64,000 nucleotides of DNA, taken from positions 125,371,001 to 125,435,000 of the forward strand of contig CM075655.1 in NCBI GenBank assembly GCA_037953625.1, given 5' to 3'. Position 1 is the stretch's first letter. Every line of letters starts with the position of its first letter. This stretch comes from Crotalaria pallida (Eukaryota > Streptophyta > Magnoliopsida > Fabales > Fabaceae). Of this stretch, positions 23,832 through 35,309 are shown piece by piece. Both the position numbers and the translations under genes were made by a program. The notes under the pieces are model-generated. The model ran no database searches. It saw only the letters and a program-made list of their open reading frames with translations, and was not told the DNA's origin.

Positions 23832-26800
23832 ATGGGTTCTATTGGAGGAGAGGAAGCAATGCAACAAGGCAATGAGGAGAGAATTCTTGTGTCTATTCGT
23901 CTTCGTCCTCTGAATGATAAGGAGATTGCAAGAAGTGATGTATCTGACTGGGAATGCATCAATGATACCACCATCATATGCAGGAACAACCTTTCAGCTT
24001 CTGATAGGTCCCTGTATCCAACAGCATACTCTTTTGGTATGAAGAAAAATACATCTTACAATTTCATTTAAGGGTTTGATTTAAATTAATTTACTTTTAT
24101 AACGTAGCCCTGTATTGTGTATACATTTGTCCTTATGAATGATTATTAGTAATTATTAAAAAAATAAAATAATGAATGCTTGGAGGGTAAGGTGGGAGTT
24201 TATCATCATTGATCTTGATCACTGTGTATTGCTGCTACACATGATATTGCATCAATAGAGGGCATAATATCTTTTGGGATCTTATTAAAGTGTGTGTTGT
24301 TTTTCTCACCATTCTGCTTGGGAGATAAGGTTTTTTTGTTTATGTTTACAAATCTGGTCATATCTATTCATTAGGTTGAAGTTGGTCCACTGGCTTTGTC
24401 ACTGAACACATTCTGCCTCTATTACTCTGCCAAATACATGTGCTATGATAAATTTGCTTCCCTCTTCTAATTTTTCGTCAATTCCTTTTCGCTGTAGATA
24501 GAGTATTTAGGGGGGATTGTTCCACAAGGCAGGTGTACGAAGAAGCTGCGAAGGAAGTTGCGTTTTCGGTTGTAAGTGGCATCAACTGTAAGTTTCTTTC
24601 CATTGCTTCCTTTCCTCCTTCATCAGCAGTAGCATCTATGGAACTCCTATGTTAACATCTTCTTTTGCTTTCTTTCCTGGCCTCTATGGTCTTTGAATTT
24701 TTATTGGATCAGCAAGCATTTTTGCGTATGGACAAACAAGTAGTGGAAAGACATATACCATGAGTGGTATAACTGAGTATGCTGTAGCAGACATTTATAA
24801 TTACATAGAAAAGGTATTGAAATATGAACACAATCAACACATCAATGAATTAACCTTGTCTTTCTCAGAACCAGATTTTGATTAAGTTTTGCTTTTTTTA
24901 CAGCACATGGAAAGAGAATTTGTTTTGAAGTTTTCAGCGATCGAAATTTACAACGAATCTGTGAGGGACCTCCTTAGTGCTGACGTTACTCCTCTTAGAC
25001 TTCTTGATGATCCAGAGGTGAATATCTTCATCATTTTTCCAACAGAGCTAGTACATGTACAATATACTTACACATTTGTCCATTTGACAGAGAGGGACAG
25101 TTATTGAGAAACTAACCGAGGAAACTTTGATAGACTGGAACCATTTTACAGAACTTATTGCTTTCTGTGAAAGTAAGGCGGTTTCCGGTGACTCTTGCAA
25201 CTTTTTTTTTCCTTTCCTTTACAGTTTTCTTGTCCAACTAGAACTGAGTGCAAAATTATCTTCACTCGTTCTCAATTTCGCAGCTCAAAGGCAGATAGGG
25301 GAGACAACACTGAATGAAGCAAGCTCCAGATCTCATCAGATTCTCAGACTGGTATTATATGTTACCATGCTATTTTTCTGAAAGGGCTGTGAACTCATAT
25401 TTACTTACATTTCCTAAACAATGTGGTTCTTCACTCTTCAGACAATTGAAAGTTCTGCACGTGAATTCCTTGGAAATGACAAGTCTAGCTCTCTTGCTGC
25501 TTCAGTGGTATGACAAATTTGATCATTTCATATGAAAATATTTAATGTAACAATTTATTATGTTAAAGAACATCTATAGGGAATCAAATGATGATTTTAC
25601 TTTTTCTGTATACAGAATTTTGTAGATCTTGCAGGAAGTGAGCGTGTATCACAAACCAATTCAGCAGGCACAAGGTTGAAAGAGGGTTGTCACATAAACC
25701 GTAGTTTACTAACTCTAGGAACTGTTATCCGCAAACTCAGGTTATTCGCAAACATTTCTCTTATATATTCTTACTTAGCCAATCACCTTGCTTTACTGTA
25801 CAGTCTACTGGTATGGGACATTATAACCAGGTGAAATAAATTAGGGATTTTTTTTTTTTTAGTTAGGACTTAAGAAACTTGCTGAATGACTAATTATATT
25901 CAATGTTGACTTGTTAGCAAATTTTTTGCACTTTTTGTTTGGGGGCCAATATTTCTTTCACTCTTACCTCAAAGTAATGAATTTGGTTGCAGCAAGGGGA
26001 GAAATGGACATATTCCTTTCAGAGATTCAAAGCTAACCCGCATATTGCAGTCAGCATTAGGAGGCAATGCTAGAACTGCAATCATCTGCACCATGAGCCC
26101 TGCACGGAGCCATGTTGAACAAACCAGAAACACTCTCTTGTTTGCAAGCTGTGCAAAAGAAGTTTCAACTAATGCACAGGTCAATGTAGTGGTGTCCGAT
26201 AAAGCACTAGTCAAGCAATTACAAAAAGAGGTGTCTAGACTGGAAAGTGAACTGAAAAATTCAGGGACACCCCGCCCTGTATCTAATTCTGCAGCGTTAT
26301 TGAGAGAAAAAGACCGTGAAATTGAGATGGTAATGATAAAACTTCTGTGTCTGAACTCTGAATTCATTTTGTTAATTGTATAATAGAGTTTTTGTATGCA
26401 TCTGTCATGACATCTAGGAAAAGCACTAAAATCCCACTAAAAATTCAATATCTAACCCAAGTATGCGTTTTATGTATTTTATGAGGTGCGAATTGGAACT
26501 TTTCTACCTTTGAGCATGTGTTTCCTTTGGATTTGAATGCAGTTAAGGAAAGAGGTACTAGAGCTGACCTTAAAGCTGAACCAGGCACAATCTCAAATTA
26601 AGGAGATGGCCGAAGTGGTTGAAGGTGATGTGGTGAGTATATTTGGCTACCCTTAAACATTAAAAGCAGTAACTGGTTTTCTTTTTTAATCGAATTATTC
26701 TTGCAGCCACATCTCCAGGAAAGCATGGACCTTCAATATCCCAAATTACGTGTGAGAAATACATGGGACTTCGAAAATCAGTCGGACGGACCCAATGTAT

Positions 26801-29122
26801 TAAGTTTTGATGGTGAGGAGAGTATCAGGTCTTTTCATGCATCTCAATATTCAGATGGACACAGTATTAGTTCTGATGAAAACTTGTTCCAACTCCCTGA
26901 CCTTGAAAAGAATCTTCCTGTCAGAAGCGCTTCTTCCGGGCAATCTGTTGCAAGCATTTATGCTGTAAGTAAAGATTTGGATCAGAAGAACATTGATTAT
27001 CAGCATAAGGAAGACCATTGTATGGAAGCTAGGTGCAATGAGTCAGAAGACCTAATTAAAAACACACATACAAGGTCAAACCATGAAGATTTAAGCTCAA
27101 ATACATCCACCGACTATAACACATCATCTGGTGCACATACACAGTCAAACCAAGAAGATTTAAGCTCAAATACATCCACTGACTATAATACATCATCTGC
27201 TGCACATACAGCTAACTCAGAATTGGCTGCAGTTGAAAATGAAGACAAAGAGAATCTGGAATTGAGTTCTTCTGAGTTGAAGGGAGACAAAAGATTGGAC
27301 CACCTGCGCCAAGGTTCCGCTCCTCCATCTACACAACAAATCTCTCCTTGGCTGACAAGATACAGCTCATTTAGTTATAGAACCTTGGAGTTGGGCAGAA
27401 GTAGAAGTTGTAAAGCAAGTTTCATGAAAAATTCATCTTCTGACTGGTTTAACTTGGAAGAAATAATGCAGAGCACACCTCCAATGGGGGATGAAAAAGA
27501 ATTCCCTGGAAGACCTGAGGGGGCTAAAAGGAGGTCTTATACACAAAATTATAATGCCAATGGAGAGAGAAAGTCATTGGATAGCTATATGAATTCTGAG
27601 AAAGATGCACAGAATGTGGAATCCTCTACTTACAAGGAAACTAAGAGCAATGGTCCATCGGCTCTAAATGGAAAGGAAAAGGAAAATAGAAGTTTGAGTT
27701 TAATGGCTGACCATGAGGTAATCTTATATTGTACATTTTCCTTCTTTTGTTCCTTTCTCTCTTCTTCTTGGTCTTATTCTTCCATGTTTTATGTCCAAAT
27801 ATTAGTTATTGGTTCTAGTTTAGAATTTTTTTTATTTTTTTTTTTTAAAATTGCCCTATGATTTATTTTTATAATTCTTCTTAACCATCCATGTTACTGA
27901 TACAATACAAGCACACACATAAACATACAACTATACAAGCAGCATTGATTCTTTATGTTGTTTTGTATGACAGGTTCCAGAGAAAGGATTTAATCCAATC
28001 ATGGCTGAAAAGAAGTTCAAAGATGTTGGCTTGGACCCTATGCAACCTGATGGAGACAATCATTCAGACTGGCCTTCTGAATTTAAGAGGCTGCAAAAAG
28101 AGATTATTGAACTCTGGGATGCTTGTAATATTTCATTGATTCACAGGACTTACTTTTTCCTTCTAATCAAAGGGGACAAATCAGATTCTATTTACATGGA
28201 AGTAGAGCTGAGAAGGCTATCCTATATTAAGCAAACGTTTTCCCAAGGCAATCAGACTGTGGAAGATGGATATACTCTTACCCCTGAGTCAAGGTAACAT
28301 TAAAAAATATGAATACTGTTGGCAAAATAAACTTTTTTCCCCCCAATGTTTGCAGTGATATTTAAACTTATTACCTCATGCAGACTATTCAAATCCCTCA
28401 CCACAACACTAACTCAATCCTAGTGAGTTGAATAGACCTGGTTTCACAATAACTCTATAGGAGACATTAGGAATTATTGCACCGTTCATGACTATATAGT
28501 TGAACCACGTGGTCCCTACTAACTTTAACATGAGGGATTGAACAAGACCACGTGGTCAGGACCATGCAATAATAATTCATGGTATATCCATTGGTAAAAA
28601 TGTTCTTGTTATGAAATTTTTAAATTTAATGGTAGATATCTTTCATGCAACTATGAACCTGAGCCTATAGCCCTACACTAATCTTAGTCTTCAAGTATTT
28701 AATAGTATATGGCTTTGTCAAATTCTTCTATATCTGTTTGAACTGAAAGTTTATATTACTGTGTGATGATAAATTTTCAATACATTTCACTTGAAAACAG
28801 CATGAAAAATCTTACAAGAGAGAGGCAGATGTTGAGCAAGCAAATGGAGAGGAGGCTCTCTAAATCTGAAAGGGAGAATCTCTACTTGAAATGGGGTATT
28901 GGTTTGAGTTCCAGGCATAGGAGGTTGCAGTTGGCCCATCTCTTTTGGACTGAAAAAGACATGGACCATGTTAGAGAGAGTGCAGCCCTTGTTTCAAAAT
29001 TGATTGGTTCAGTAGAGCCCAATCGGGCTTTTAAGGAGATGTTTGGGCTCAACTTTACCCCAAGGCCCACAAGTAGGAAAACCTTTGGTTGGACAACAAG
29101 TATGAAACAGATTTTGTTGTGA
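23832..29122 (+). CDS. KIN7: Kinesin-7 family motor protein (KIN-7, DUF3490/NACK C-terminus)
   Basis: 13 coding exons: 23832-24036, 24498-24587, 24713-24813, 24904-25017, 25091-25172, 25284-25351, 25442-25507, 25616-25740, 25993-26329, 26543-26632, 26707-27717, 27974-28293, 28801-29122. All junctions are GT-AG and keep phase, giving 976 aa. The N-terminal motor starts near residue 14 (RILVSIRLRPLN). Its P-loop GQTSSGKT is at 105-112, switch I NEASSRSH at 208-215 and switch II VDLAGSE at 245-251. A short coiled-coil-prone stretch follows. Residues 427-763 are a low-complexity linker with a 23-residue tandem repeat. The last ~200 residues are the plant DUF3490 domain (KRLQKEIIELWDACN, YMEVELRRLS, LYLKWGIGL, NRAFKEMFGLNFTPR). 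By family this is a plus-end microtubule motor related to the NACK cytokinesis kinesins; the motifs fit KIN-7E/G-type members better than NACK1 itself. I chose MGSIGGEE over an upstream in-frame ATG at 23787 because it matches the family N-terminus. Confidence 0.93.
27067..27204 (+). repeat. In-frame 69-bp tandem duplication in kinesin exon 11
   Basis: Two full 69-base copies start at 27067 and 27136, and a third begins at 27205 (CATACA) before diverging. Each encodes 23 residues containing EDLSSNTSTDYNTSS, at protein residues 547-569 and 570-592. The frame is preserved, and the copies differ at only a few bases, so the duplication looks recent. It lies in the disordered linker between motor and C-terminal domain. 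Confidence 0.9.
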
Positions 29123-29339
29123 GTTTATTGGATTACTTTTTCTTTTTTAGGAAATTTGATATGGCCATGGTAAATTTTCCTCGGCTCTATATAACTTAGA
29201 TAATTCGTTTTTACCCTCCTCCTTTAGAAACAAATTGATTTCAATTGTTTGTTTCTAACTTGATTGTTGTTGATGGTAGAGTGGTTTTGTAAAGTATGTC
29301 AAATTCTAAGGTTGAAGTTTTGTTCACGTGTTGTAGGCT

Positions 29340-30480
29340 GGCAAAACATTATGCGTGATTTAAATATGACTTATTATCTGGATTATTTTAATTTACTATT
29401 TTCGAATAGTTTTGTTGTTTTTTTCATATACATATGTACAAGATTTTAAAGTTATACAGTTGTACAATTGTACCCCATTGCAAATTGCAGCTGCAATACA
29501 GTGATTTTGGTAATCTCTTCAAAAATGGATTGTGGCTACGATTATGGCTGCATTGTCTATACTTCCCAAAAATAACCACAAAACAGGAGACCTCTGCAGC
29601 AAATGAAGTGAAAATAGAGACAGACAAACAGAGCAAGATCGAGTAAACTATGAAAAATGAACCATCTTAACTTTTGTGAATTTCATGGACTTGATGAATC
29701 AAGTGTGAAATCTATTCCTATGCATGCATAATGAGTTTAAATCCTTGAAGAAAAATACAAGGAGGGCTCTATAACACTGAGTTATCTACTTGATGAAGCT
29801 AGTGTGAAATGGATTATGTTTCATATACTTTAACACAATCAAAGTAAGTTTAATGTGACTATTTTAAATGACTTTTTTTTCTAATATGTACCTTATAACA
29901 TATGTGAAAGATATTTTTATCGAAATACTAAAAATATCATATACCAAAAATATTTCTGGTATGCAACCTAATTTTGGATTATTGCTATGAAATCTTATAT
30001 TGAACCAATGATACTTTATCACCTAACATGCAATTTTGACTTTTTAAACAATGATTTGACAGCTTAAGTACCTCCGTAAGCGCTCCTTTGAACTCGGTGG
30101 CCTGTCCTGACCCATAAAATTACATAGCAACAACCCAAAATTAGGTTGCATGGAAGTAATTCCCAAATATTAAATACATAATTTTTTTCATGTAAATTTA
30201 TTTATTAAAGTATCTTTAATATATATTTTAGGGCACATATTAGAAAATATACATTATTGCATTAAAAAGTTTTATTCAAATGTTCACCAAAAAAAAAGTT
30301 TTATTCAAATTATTGATTTGAATCCTCTTTTTTCCTTATACAATTATTAATTACATAATGATGAATACTCATTCTCAAAACTCTTATTAAATACAGTATC
30401 AAAATAAAGATGAAAAAATTAATTCGGCTTTAAATCCCTTGCATGGTATTTAAACATTTCTTAGGATCTGACTCCTAAAT
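29340..30480. other. Spacer between kinesin and first small membrane-protein gene
   Basis: Contains the kinesin 3' flank and one delimited MITE (29960-30151); otherwise AT-rich. Short open frames near 29434-29646 occur on both strands and show no protein resemblance. Confidence 0.5.
29960..30151. mobile_element. MITE with TATGCAACC ends
   Basis: The left end TATGCAACCTAATTTTGG is mirrored by the right end CCAAAATTAGGTTGCAT. It resembles the terminal arms of the element at 46091-46480 (ATGCAATCCAAAATTGGATG). About 190 bp and non-coding. Confidence 0.6.
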
Positions 30481-30599
30481 TATGTCATTATCAGCACTCA
30501 GCATTATGACATTAAAAATTATGCATGTATTGGATGGTTCAAGGGCGCGAGAAGTAGAATCCATTGGATCATATAAATCTAAAATTCTTATTAACTCAA

Positions 30600-31063
30600 T
30601 CGTTAGCAGAAAAGTCAGCTTTTCAAATCTTTGAAAAGATTAAATGATAATCAATTATTATTTCTTTAAATCAAGGCTAATTACAATTCAGAAAGCAAGT
30701 AAACCCACATTTTGTTCTACCAAAACAACATTTAGAATAGCACTCCGTATATTACATCTATATGAAGTAATCATTTAACAAATGGTTGTAATCACTTATC
30801 CTTTTCCTCCATTATTTAATTTTTTTTCAATAAAATCTAAATCAAAAGCTCGTTTTGTTCACGCTAGCAAAGTGATCCTTCAATTAGAGATAAAGATGTT
30901 AACATCTTCATCAACATAAAATATTTATGCATATATATAGCAGTTCTATTTATCTGCCCCCTTCTATTTTTATTTTATTTTTTTGTTGTAATGCGATCTC
31001 TCTCTACCTCTCTCTATTCAACTTATACCAAAAACAAAGATTGATTTTTGAGGGGCCATTAGC
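30600..31063 (+). promoter_or_regulatory. Promoter/leader of small membrane-protein gene A, shared with copy B
   Basis: Two blocks match the sequence upstream of copy B: about 30603-30735 (GTTAGCAGAA, CTTTTCAAA, TTGAAAAGAT, AATTCAGAAAGCA) against about 38255-38360, and about 30900-31063 (TCAACATAAAAT, GCCCCCTTCTA, AATGCGATCT) against about 39048-39289. A TATATATAG at 30932-30940 is a possible TATA box about 130 bases before the ATG. Conservation of two separated blocks suggests both copies kept their promoter core. Confidence 0.5.
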
Positions 31064-31432
31064 ATGCAGACTGGTGAGGCATCATGTATGTCATTATGTT
31101 TGTCATTTGGAGCTCTTATAAGTGTTATAATTTGCTATTATGCACTTTATTTAATCGTTGTGGATATGACTTCACATACCGGCACTAATGAATGCATTTC
31201 AAGAAAAATTATTTGTAGTTTCCTTGCGTTCTTTGCCATTATTTCTCTCCTTTGCTACACTATTGGATCATGTGTTGTGTTTGTTCAACAAGTCATGAAC
31301 CTTTTCGGAGCTGTATCTTCGACCCATCATACCCAAATCAGAGTTGCTCCTTCATTAAACACTTCATCACCTCGGAACGAAGGGAACTATCAAGCCCATG
31401 ATGATGTAGCTCAAGAGGCTCAACTTCCCTAA
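31064..31432 (+). CDS. Small two-TM membrane protein, copy A (unrecognised family)
   Basis: Single-exon frame of 122 aa. I do not recognise the family. Residues about 9-34 (CMSLCLSFGALISVIICYYA and on) and about 48-75 (IICSFLAFFAIISLLCYTIG and on) are two hydrophobic helices joined by a short polar loop with ECISRK. The C-terminal 40 residues are polar and Ser/Thr/Asn-rich. No clear cleavable signal peptide is separable from the first helix. The coding status is supported by a paralogue at 39290-39652: of the roughly 85 aligned residues up to the shared SSTHH, about 54 are identical and most differences are conservative, while the surrounding DNA has diverged by large insertions. It lies about 1.9 kb downstream of the kinesin on the same strand. 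Confidence 0.75.
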   Translation: MQTGEASCMSLCLSFGALISVIICYYALYLIVVDMTSHTGTNECISRKIICSFLAFFAIISLLCYTIGSCVVFVQQVMNLFGAVSSTHHTQIRVAPSLNTSSPRNEGNYQAHDDVAQEAQLP

Positions 31433-31599
31433 TCATCATCAATAATAGACGCTAGAATCAACGAACCCTTTACTTTTATTTCTCGATCTTGCTTCTTTCT
31501 TTTTTAAGAAATCTTCACAGGTAGTATGTATAGTAGTATGTACACATGTATCCACATTCTAGTGTTGGGCGTGAAGTTGGTTACGTTTTCTTCTTCAAG

Positions 31600-31865
31600 T
31601 CTAAGATGACTGACACAAGAGTCATTGACTAAAGAGAATGCAACCATTGTTGCAAATTTGGTTGGTGAGTAGAGGCAGATCGTGTGCTTTTAAGGAGATC
31701 GATGTTTGGACTCTACATATAACATATGAATAATTCAGTATAGTTTACCCTCCTTTTATAAATAATTGATTTCTTTTGTTCATTTCTAACTCTAATTCAT
31801 ATTATTGTAAAGTACTTCATTGTAAAGGATGTGCAATTTTAAGGTTGAATTTTAATTTTGTTCAC
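31600..31865 (+). pseudogene. Relic of the kinesin last exon and 3' UTR
   Basis: Aligns to the kinesin 3' end. GTGCTTTTAAGGAGAT with TTTGGACTC corresponds to the exon-13 part encoding AFKEMFGL at 29020-29050. ATTGTTGCAAATTTGGTTGG corresponds to the KLIGS segment. TTTACCCTCC, AATAATTGATTTC, CATTTCTAACT, TGTAAAGTA, TTAAGGTTGA and TTTTGTTCAC match 29209-29330 downstream of the kinesin stop. Frame shifts and stops abolish coding. It immediately follows small gene A, as expected if a block spanning kinesin 3' end and small gene was duplicated in tandem. Confidence 0.8.
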
Positions 31866-31870
31866 TACAC

Positions 31871-31875
<5 letters not shown>

Positions 31876-31940
<65 letters not shown>
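31876..31940. repeat. TA microsatellite
   Basis: An uninterrupted TA repeat of about 65 bases at the boundary between the kinesin relic and a foldback element. Confidence 0.95.
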
Positions 31941-31942
<2 letters not shown>

Positions 31943-31965
31943 TCATCCTCTTTTAAGGTTACAAC

Positions 31966-32562
31966 CAATGTTTTGAAAACCGGACTGGTTATTGAACCGG
32001 TCAAGGTATTGGTTCAAGGTTCAATGGTTGGACCGTGATCGAACCGTGGTCCAACCGGTCTTAATGTAGGCGTGTGTAATAATCATATAATTTAGTACTT
32101 TTTGTGTCTTTTTGCTTTTTCTCTGTTGATTATTGATACTGCCTTCTTGTATGTCACTCACTGTTATTTCTTTTTTCACTTCACTTCTTTGTCTCTTTGG
32201 CTTTTTGATTTTTGATTTTTCTAAGTTCTAAAATCTAAAGTTTTAATATTCTTTCTCGTTGAGATGAGAGCAAACGCGTAATTGAGACTCATATTGGTGC
32301 CGTTTAAGTTTCCAGCATATAGGATTTCGTTATTTTAAAAGAAAAATTTAAAAAAAAAAACCAAATTTTTGCTGAATTTGGGCTTCCAAATTCAAACCGG
32401 GTCAAATCGGTTTTGACCGGTTTTGACGGTTTAATACCGGTTCAACCGGTTCAATCCCGGTTTTTTTCTAGAACGATTTCTGGCTTATTCCGGACCGGCA
32501 CCTTCACCGGTTCACCGGTTTTCCGGTTGAACCGGCCGGTCCGGTCCGGTTTTCAAAACCAT
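31966..32562. mobile_element. Foldback element with ATGTTTTGAAAACCGG ends and 9-bp TSD
   Basis: The left end AATGTTTTGAAAACCGGAC is mirrored by the right end CCGGTCCGGTTTTCAAAACC. An exact 9-bp direct repeat GGTTACAAC flanks it at 31957-31965 and 32563-32571. Both subterminal regions are packed with CCGGTT/AACCGG motifs in opposite orientation. About 597 bp with no coding capacity. The 9-bp duplication fits Mutator-type elements. Confidence 0.8.
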
Positions 32563-32579
32563 GGTTACAACGCATAGAT

Positions 32580-33229
32580 TAAAAAGTATATATAACGTGT
32601 CTTTTTTAATAGATTAATAATTATTTTAACATTTTTATTATTTATCTTTTTATAGTAATTGATTATTTTTTTCACTTATTATTTCTTCTATTAATTAGAA
32701 GAATGTAGAACTATAAAGTAGTAATTAATATTGTCTTAGTTTTATAAAATGTCAATTATTTATAAACAAATTCATTTTGATAAGATCACAATTGTTTTTA
32801 AGTACGTGTATGTGCAAGTCCAAGTCCGATAAATAGACGGATTTAACCTCTCAAAATACGATCCAAATAGATCTCGGGTCAACCCCTTAATATCATCTAA
32901 TAACCGTGTTCGATCTAGTTAAAAGTTGGTTCGAATTCGCTATCGGGTTTAGCTAGATAATTTTTGGCCCAACCTAATCATGGCTCGAGTCCAAACCCAA
33001 TTTGGTAATCCGCATTACGATCTATGTCGTGGACCAGTGGACATGTGACGTGTTTTGTTTATAGACTCATAAAACTCAATTCAATAAATTATGGAATTTT
33101 GTAATTTTGAGACTTAAGTGAAATTATATCTTTAAACATCTTAAACATTGCTAAAAACACTCTATAACATTATCATAAAAAATTACTTAAAAAATAAAAA
33201 TAAAACCAAATAATAGTTTGTCTAATAAG
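32580..33229. other. Spacer sequence between mobile elements
   Basis: AT-rich, with a less AT-rich patch at about 32815-33055 that contains no recognisable frame. Part of the interval separating the kinesin relic from small gene B. Confidence 0.45.
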
Positions 33230-33231
33230 TA

Positions 33232-33543
33232 CTCCCTCCCTCCATTAATTTTTTTTTTAAAAAAAAAAACTCCATCCGTTCTAATTTAACTGTTACTTTA
33301 TAAATTTCACACGGATTAAGAAAGTCATTTAATGCTTTAATTTTCAAGAGAATTATTAGATAATTTTACTATAATATCTTAAAGTACATCAATTATCATC
33401 CATTTCACATATTTCGACACATTAAATGCAAGGTTAAAGTTGGAAAAATTGATCAATTAATACACCCTTGAATTCCTAAAGCTACAAATAATTTGGAATA
33501 AGTTAAAAATGCTAAAATGACAAATAAAGTAAAACAGAGGGAG
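33232..33543. mobile_element. Stowaway MITE
   Basis: Starts CTCCCTCCCTCC after TA (33230-33231) and ends AACAGAGGGAG before TA (33544-33545). A second CTCCATCCGTTC motif near 33271 suggests an internal end or a nested copy. Non-coding, about 312 bp. Confidence 0.7.
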
Positions 33544-33684
33544 TACGTAGTAATAATTCTTTTTATTCTATTGATGTAGCTTGTACAATTTCTCCACTCG
33601 TATACATGATATAGTTAGAAATTACTATCTCCGTTATTAATTATCACTATTTTTTTACAGTTTTTTTATTTATATGTTATATTT

Positions 33685-33789
33685 TTTTTTTTGGTTTACA
33701 TGGGAGGTCTGGGACTAGAACCCATGACCTGATGGAGGGGGAAATCCTAAGTGTCCCTGCAGCCACCAACTGGGCTGTCTTACGCGGAC
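33685..33789 (-). mobile_element. Short tRNA-derived SINE with 16-bp TSD
   Basis: The exact duplication TTTATATGTTATATTT flanks it at 33669-33684 and 33790-33805. The reverse strand begins GTCCGCGTAAGACAGCCCAG with A-box GCCCAGTTGGTGGCTGC and B-box-like GGGTTCTAGTCCCAGACC. The T-run at the left is its poly(A) tail. Only about 105 bp, hardly more than a tRNA head. Confidence 0.8.
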
Positions 33790-34290
33790 TTTATATGTTA
33801 TATTTAAAAGTTTAAGAGTGTATTAAATATGATTTTTCATGTTTATCCTTATTTAATAGGGTATTGATCTACGTAAGTATTGAAGAAAAAGTAATAATTA
33901 TAGATAGAAAAATAAAAGATTTAAAAAAATAATTAATGTATTAAAATTCAAAATAATCATTGCATTTTTTTTAAGGATGTATTATTTTTTTTTTTGAAAT
34001 ATGACATATAAATAAAAACAAATGGAATAAAATGCAAGTGTTCTTTTGATACGTACTGCGTTTCCATTATAAGAAAAAAATTAACTTTACATTTATTAAA
34101 TAAATTAATTGAATGAATTTAATTTTTTTCAAATTCATAAAAAATTTGATGAACTATTTTAAAAAAGTTACTGAGAATGAAACAAAAATTAAATAAGACA
34201 AATATTTTATAAGAATATTTAAAAAATATTTGTATTAGGGATAAAAAAAATTAATTAATATTTATTGATATATGAAATCAAATATAAATA

Positions 34291-34624
34291 CTTCCTTCAT
34301 TCCATTTTTTTTGGCCTTTTAGTCTTTTTTTCCCATTTCATATCTTTTTTATTTTACAATTTCAATACATAAACATATTTTTCTTTCCAACTTTAACCAT
34401 TCATTTAATCATTTCTCTTACTCCTCATTTATTCTACTTTTATCATCTCTAAATCACTATACCTATTAATGGACTTACTAATAAAAATTAAATACTACTA
34501 TAATTTTCATTAAGGATTAAATAAGGGCATTTTACACAAAATATACATAAAACTTACAATAATTAATATTTTCTTAACCTGTATGCCCAAACATAAGAGA
34601 ACAAACAAAATGGAACCGAGAGAG
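34291..34624. mobile_element. Stowaway MITE, same family as the nested copy at 55897
   Basis: Starts CTTCCTTCATTCCATTTT after TA and ends AAATGGAACCGAGAGAG. Internal sequence (ATTCTACTTTTATCATCTCT, AATTTTCATTAAGGATTAAA) closely matches 55897-56245. Non-coding. The sequence just upstream (about 34047-34280) looks like another decayed MITE. Confidence 0.65.
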
Positions 34625-35309
34625 TCATTCATTTTTTTTTCAGAGGAATAAATTATAGATCAACTACCAAAAGTTGGGGATTGTGCAATACTGCAATTAT
34701 GGACAATGTAATTTTTTTTCTTCATTAGTATATTTCCCATTTCAACAAAAAAAAAATACATCAAATATTAAATTCTAAAAAGTTTGAAATGCAAATCGAA
34801 CTCATATCCTAAGGGCATTTATCCACGGCAGAGTTTGAAGAGAATATGATAGAGAATCTTAAGTTCAAATTTTTTATCAAACTCTTTCAAGACTCTACTA
34901 ATCTTCAAAATTTGGTGGAGAGTCTTAAGTTGAGTCTGTAAAATAACATACTCAACTTAAAACTATGTGGGACCCGTTTTTTTGTCTTTTCTTCTTTTTC
35001 ACTTTATAATATCTTAATAAACAAATAATAATAATTGTAGAATCAAAAAGGTTTTGATGAAGACAAATAAATCAACAAGTTGTTTTTGATGAAGACAAAG
35101 CAACAACAACCATTTAGAAGTTTTCCATTTCCCGCTCCCTTGTAATATTTTATATTTATGCTGAGTGTGGGTGGTAGACTTAGGGTTTTCCTCAAGCGAT
35201 TATGAGTTAGTTAGCGTGAATACTAGTTAAGCTAAATAGTTGAAAAAGCTTAGAAAGGGACTAGGTCTTTTGGAAAATCATTTTTAACAATATTCTTTAA
35301 GAAAGTAGC

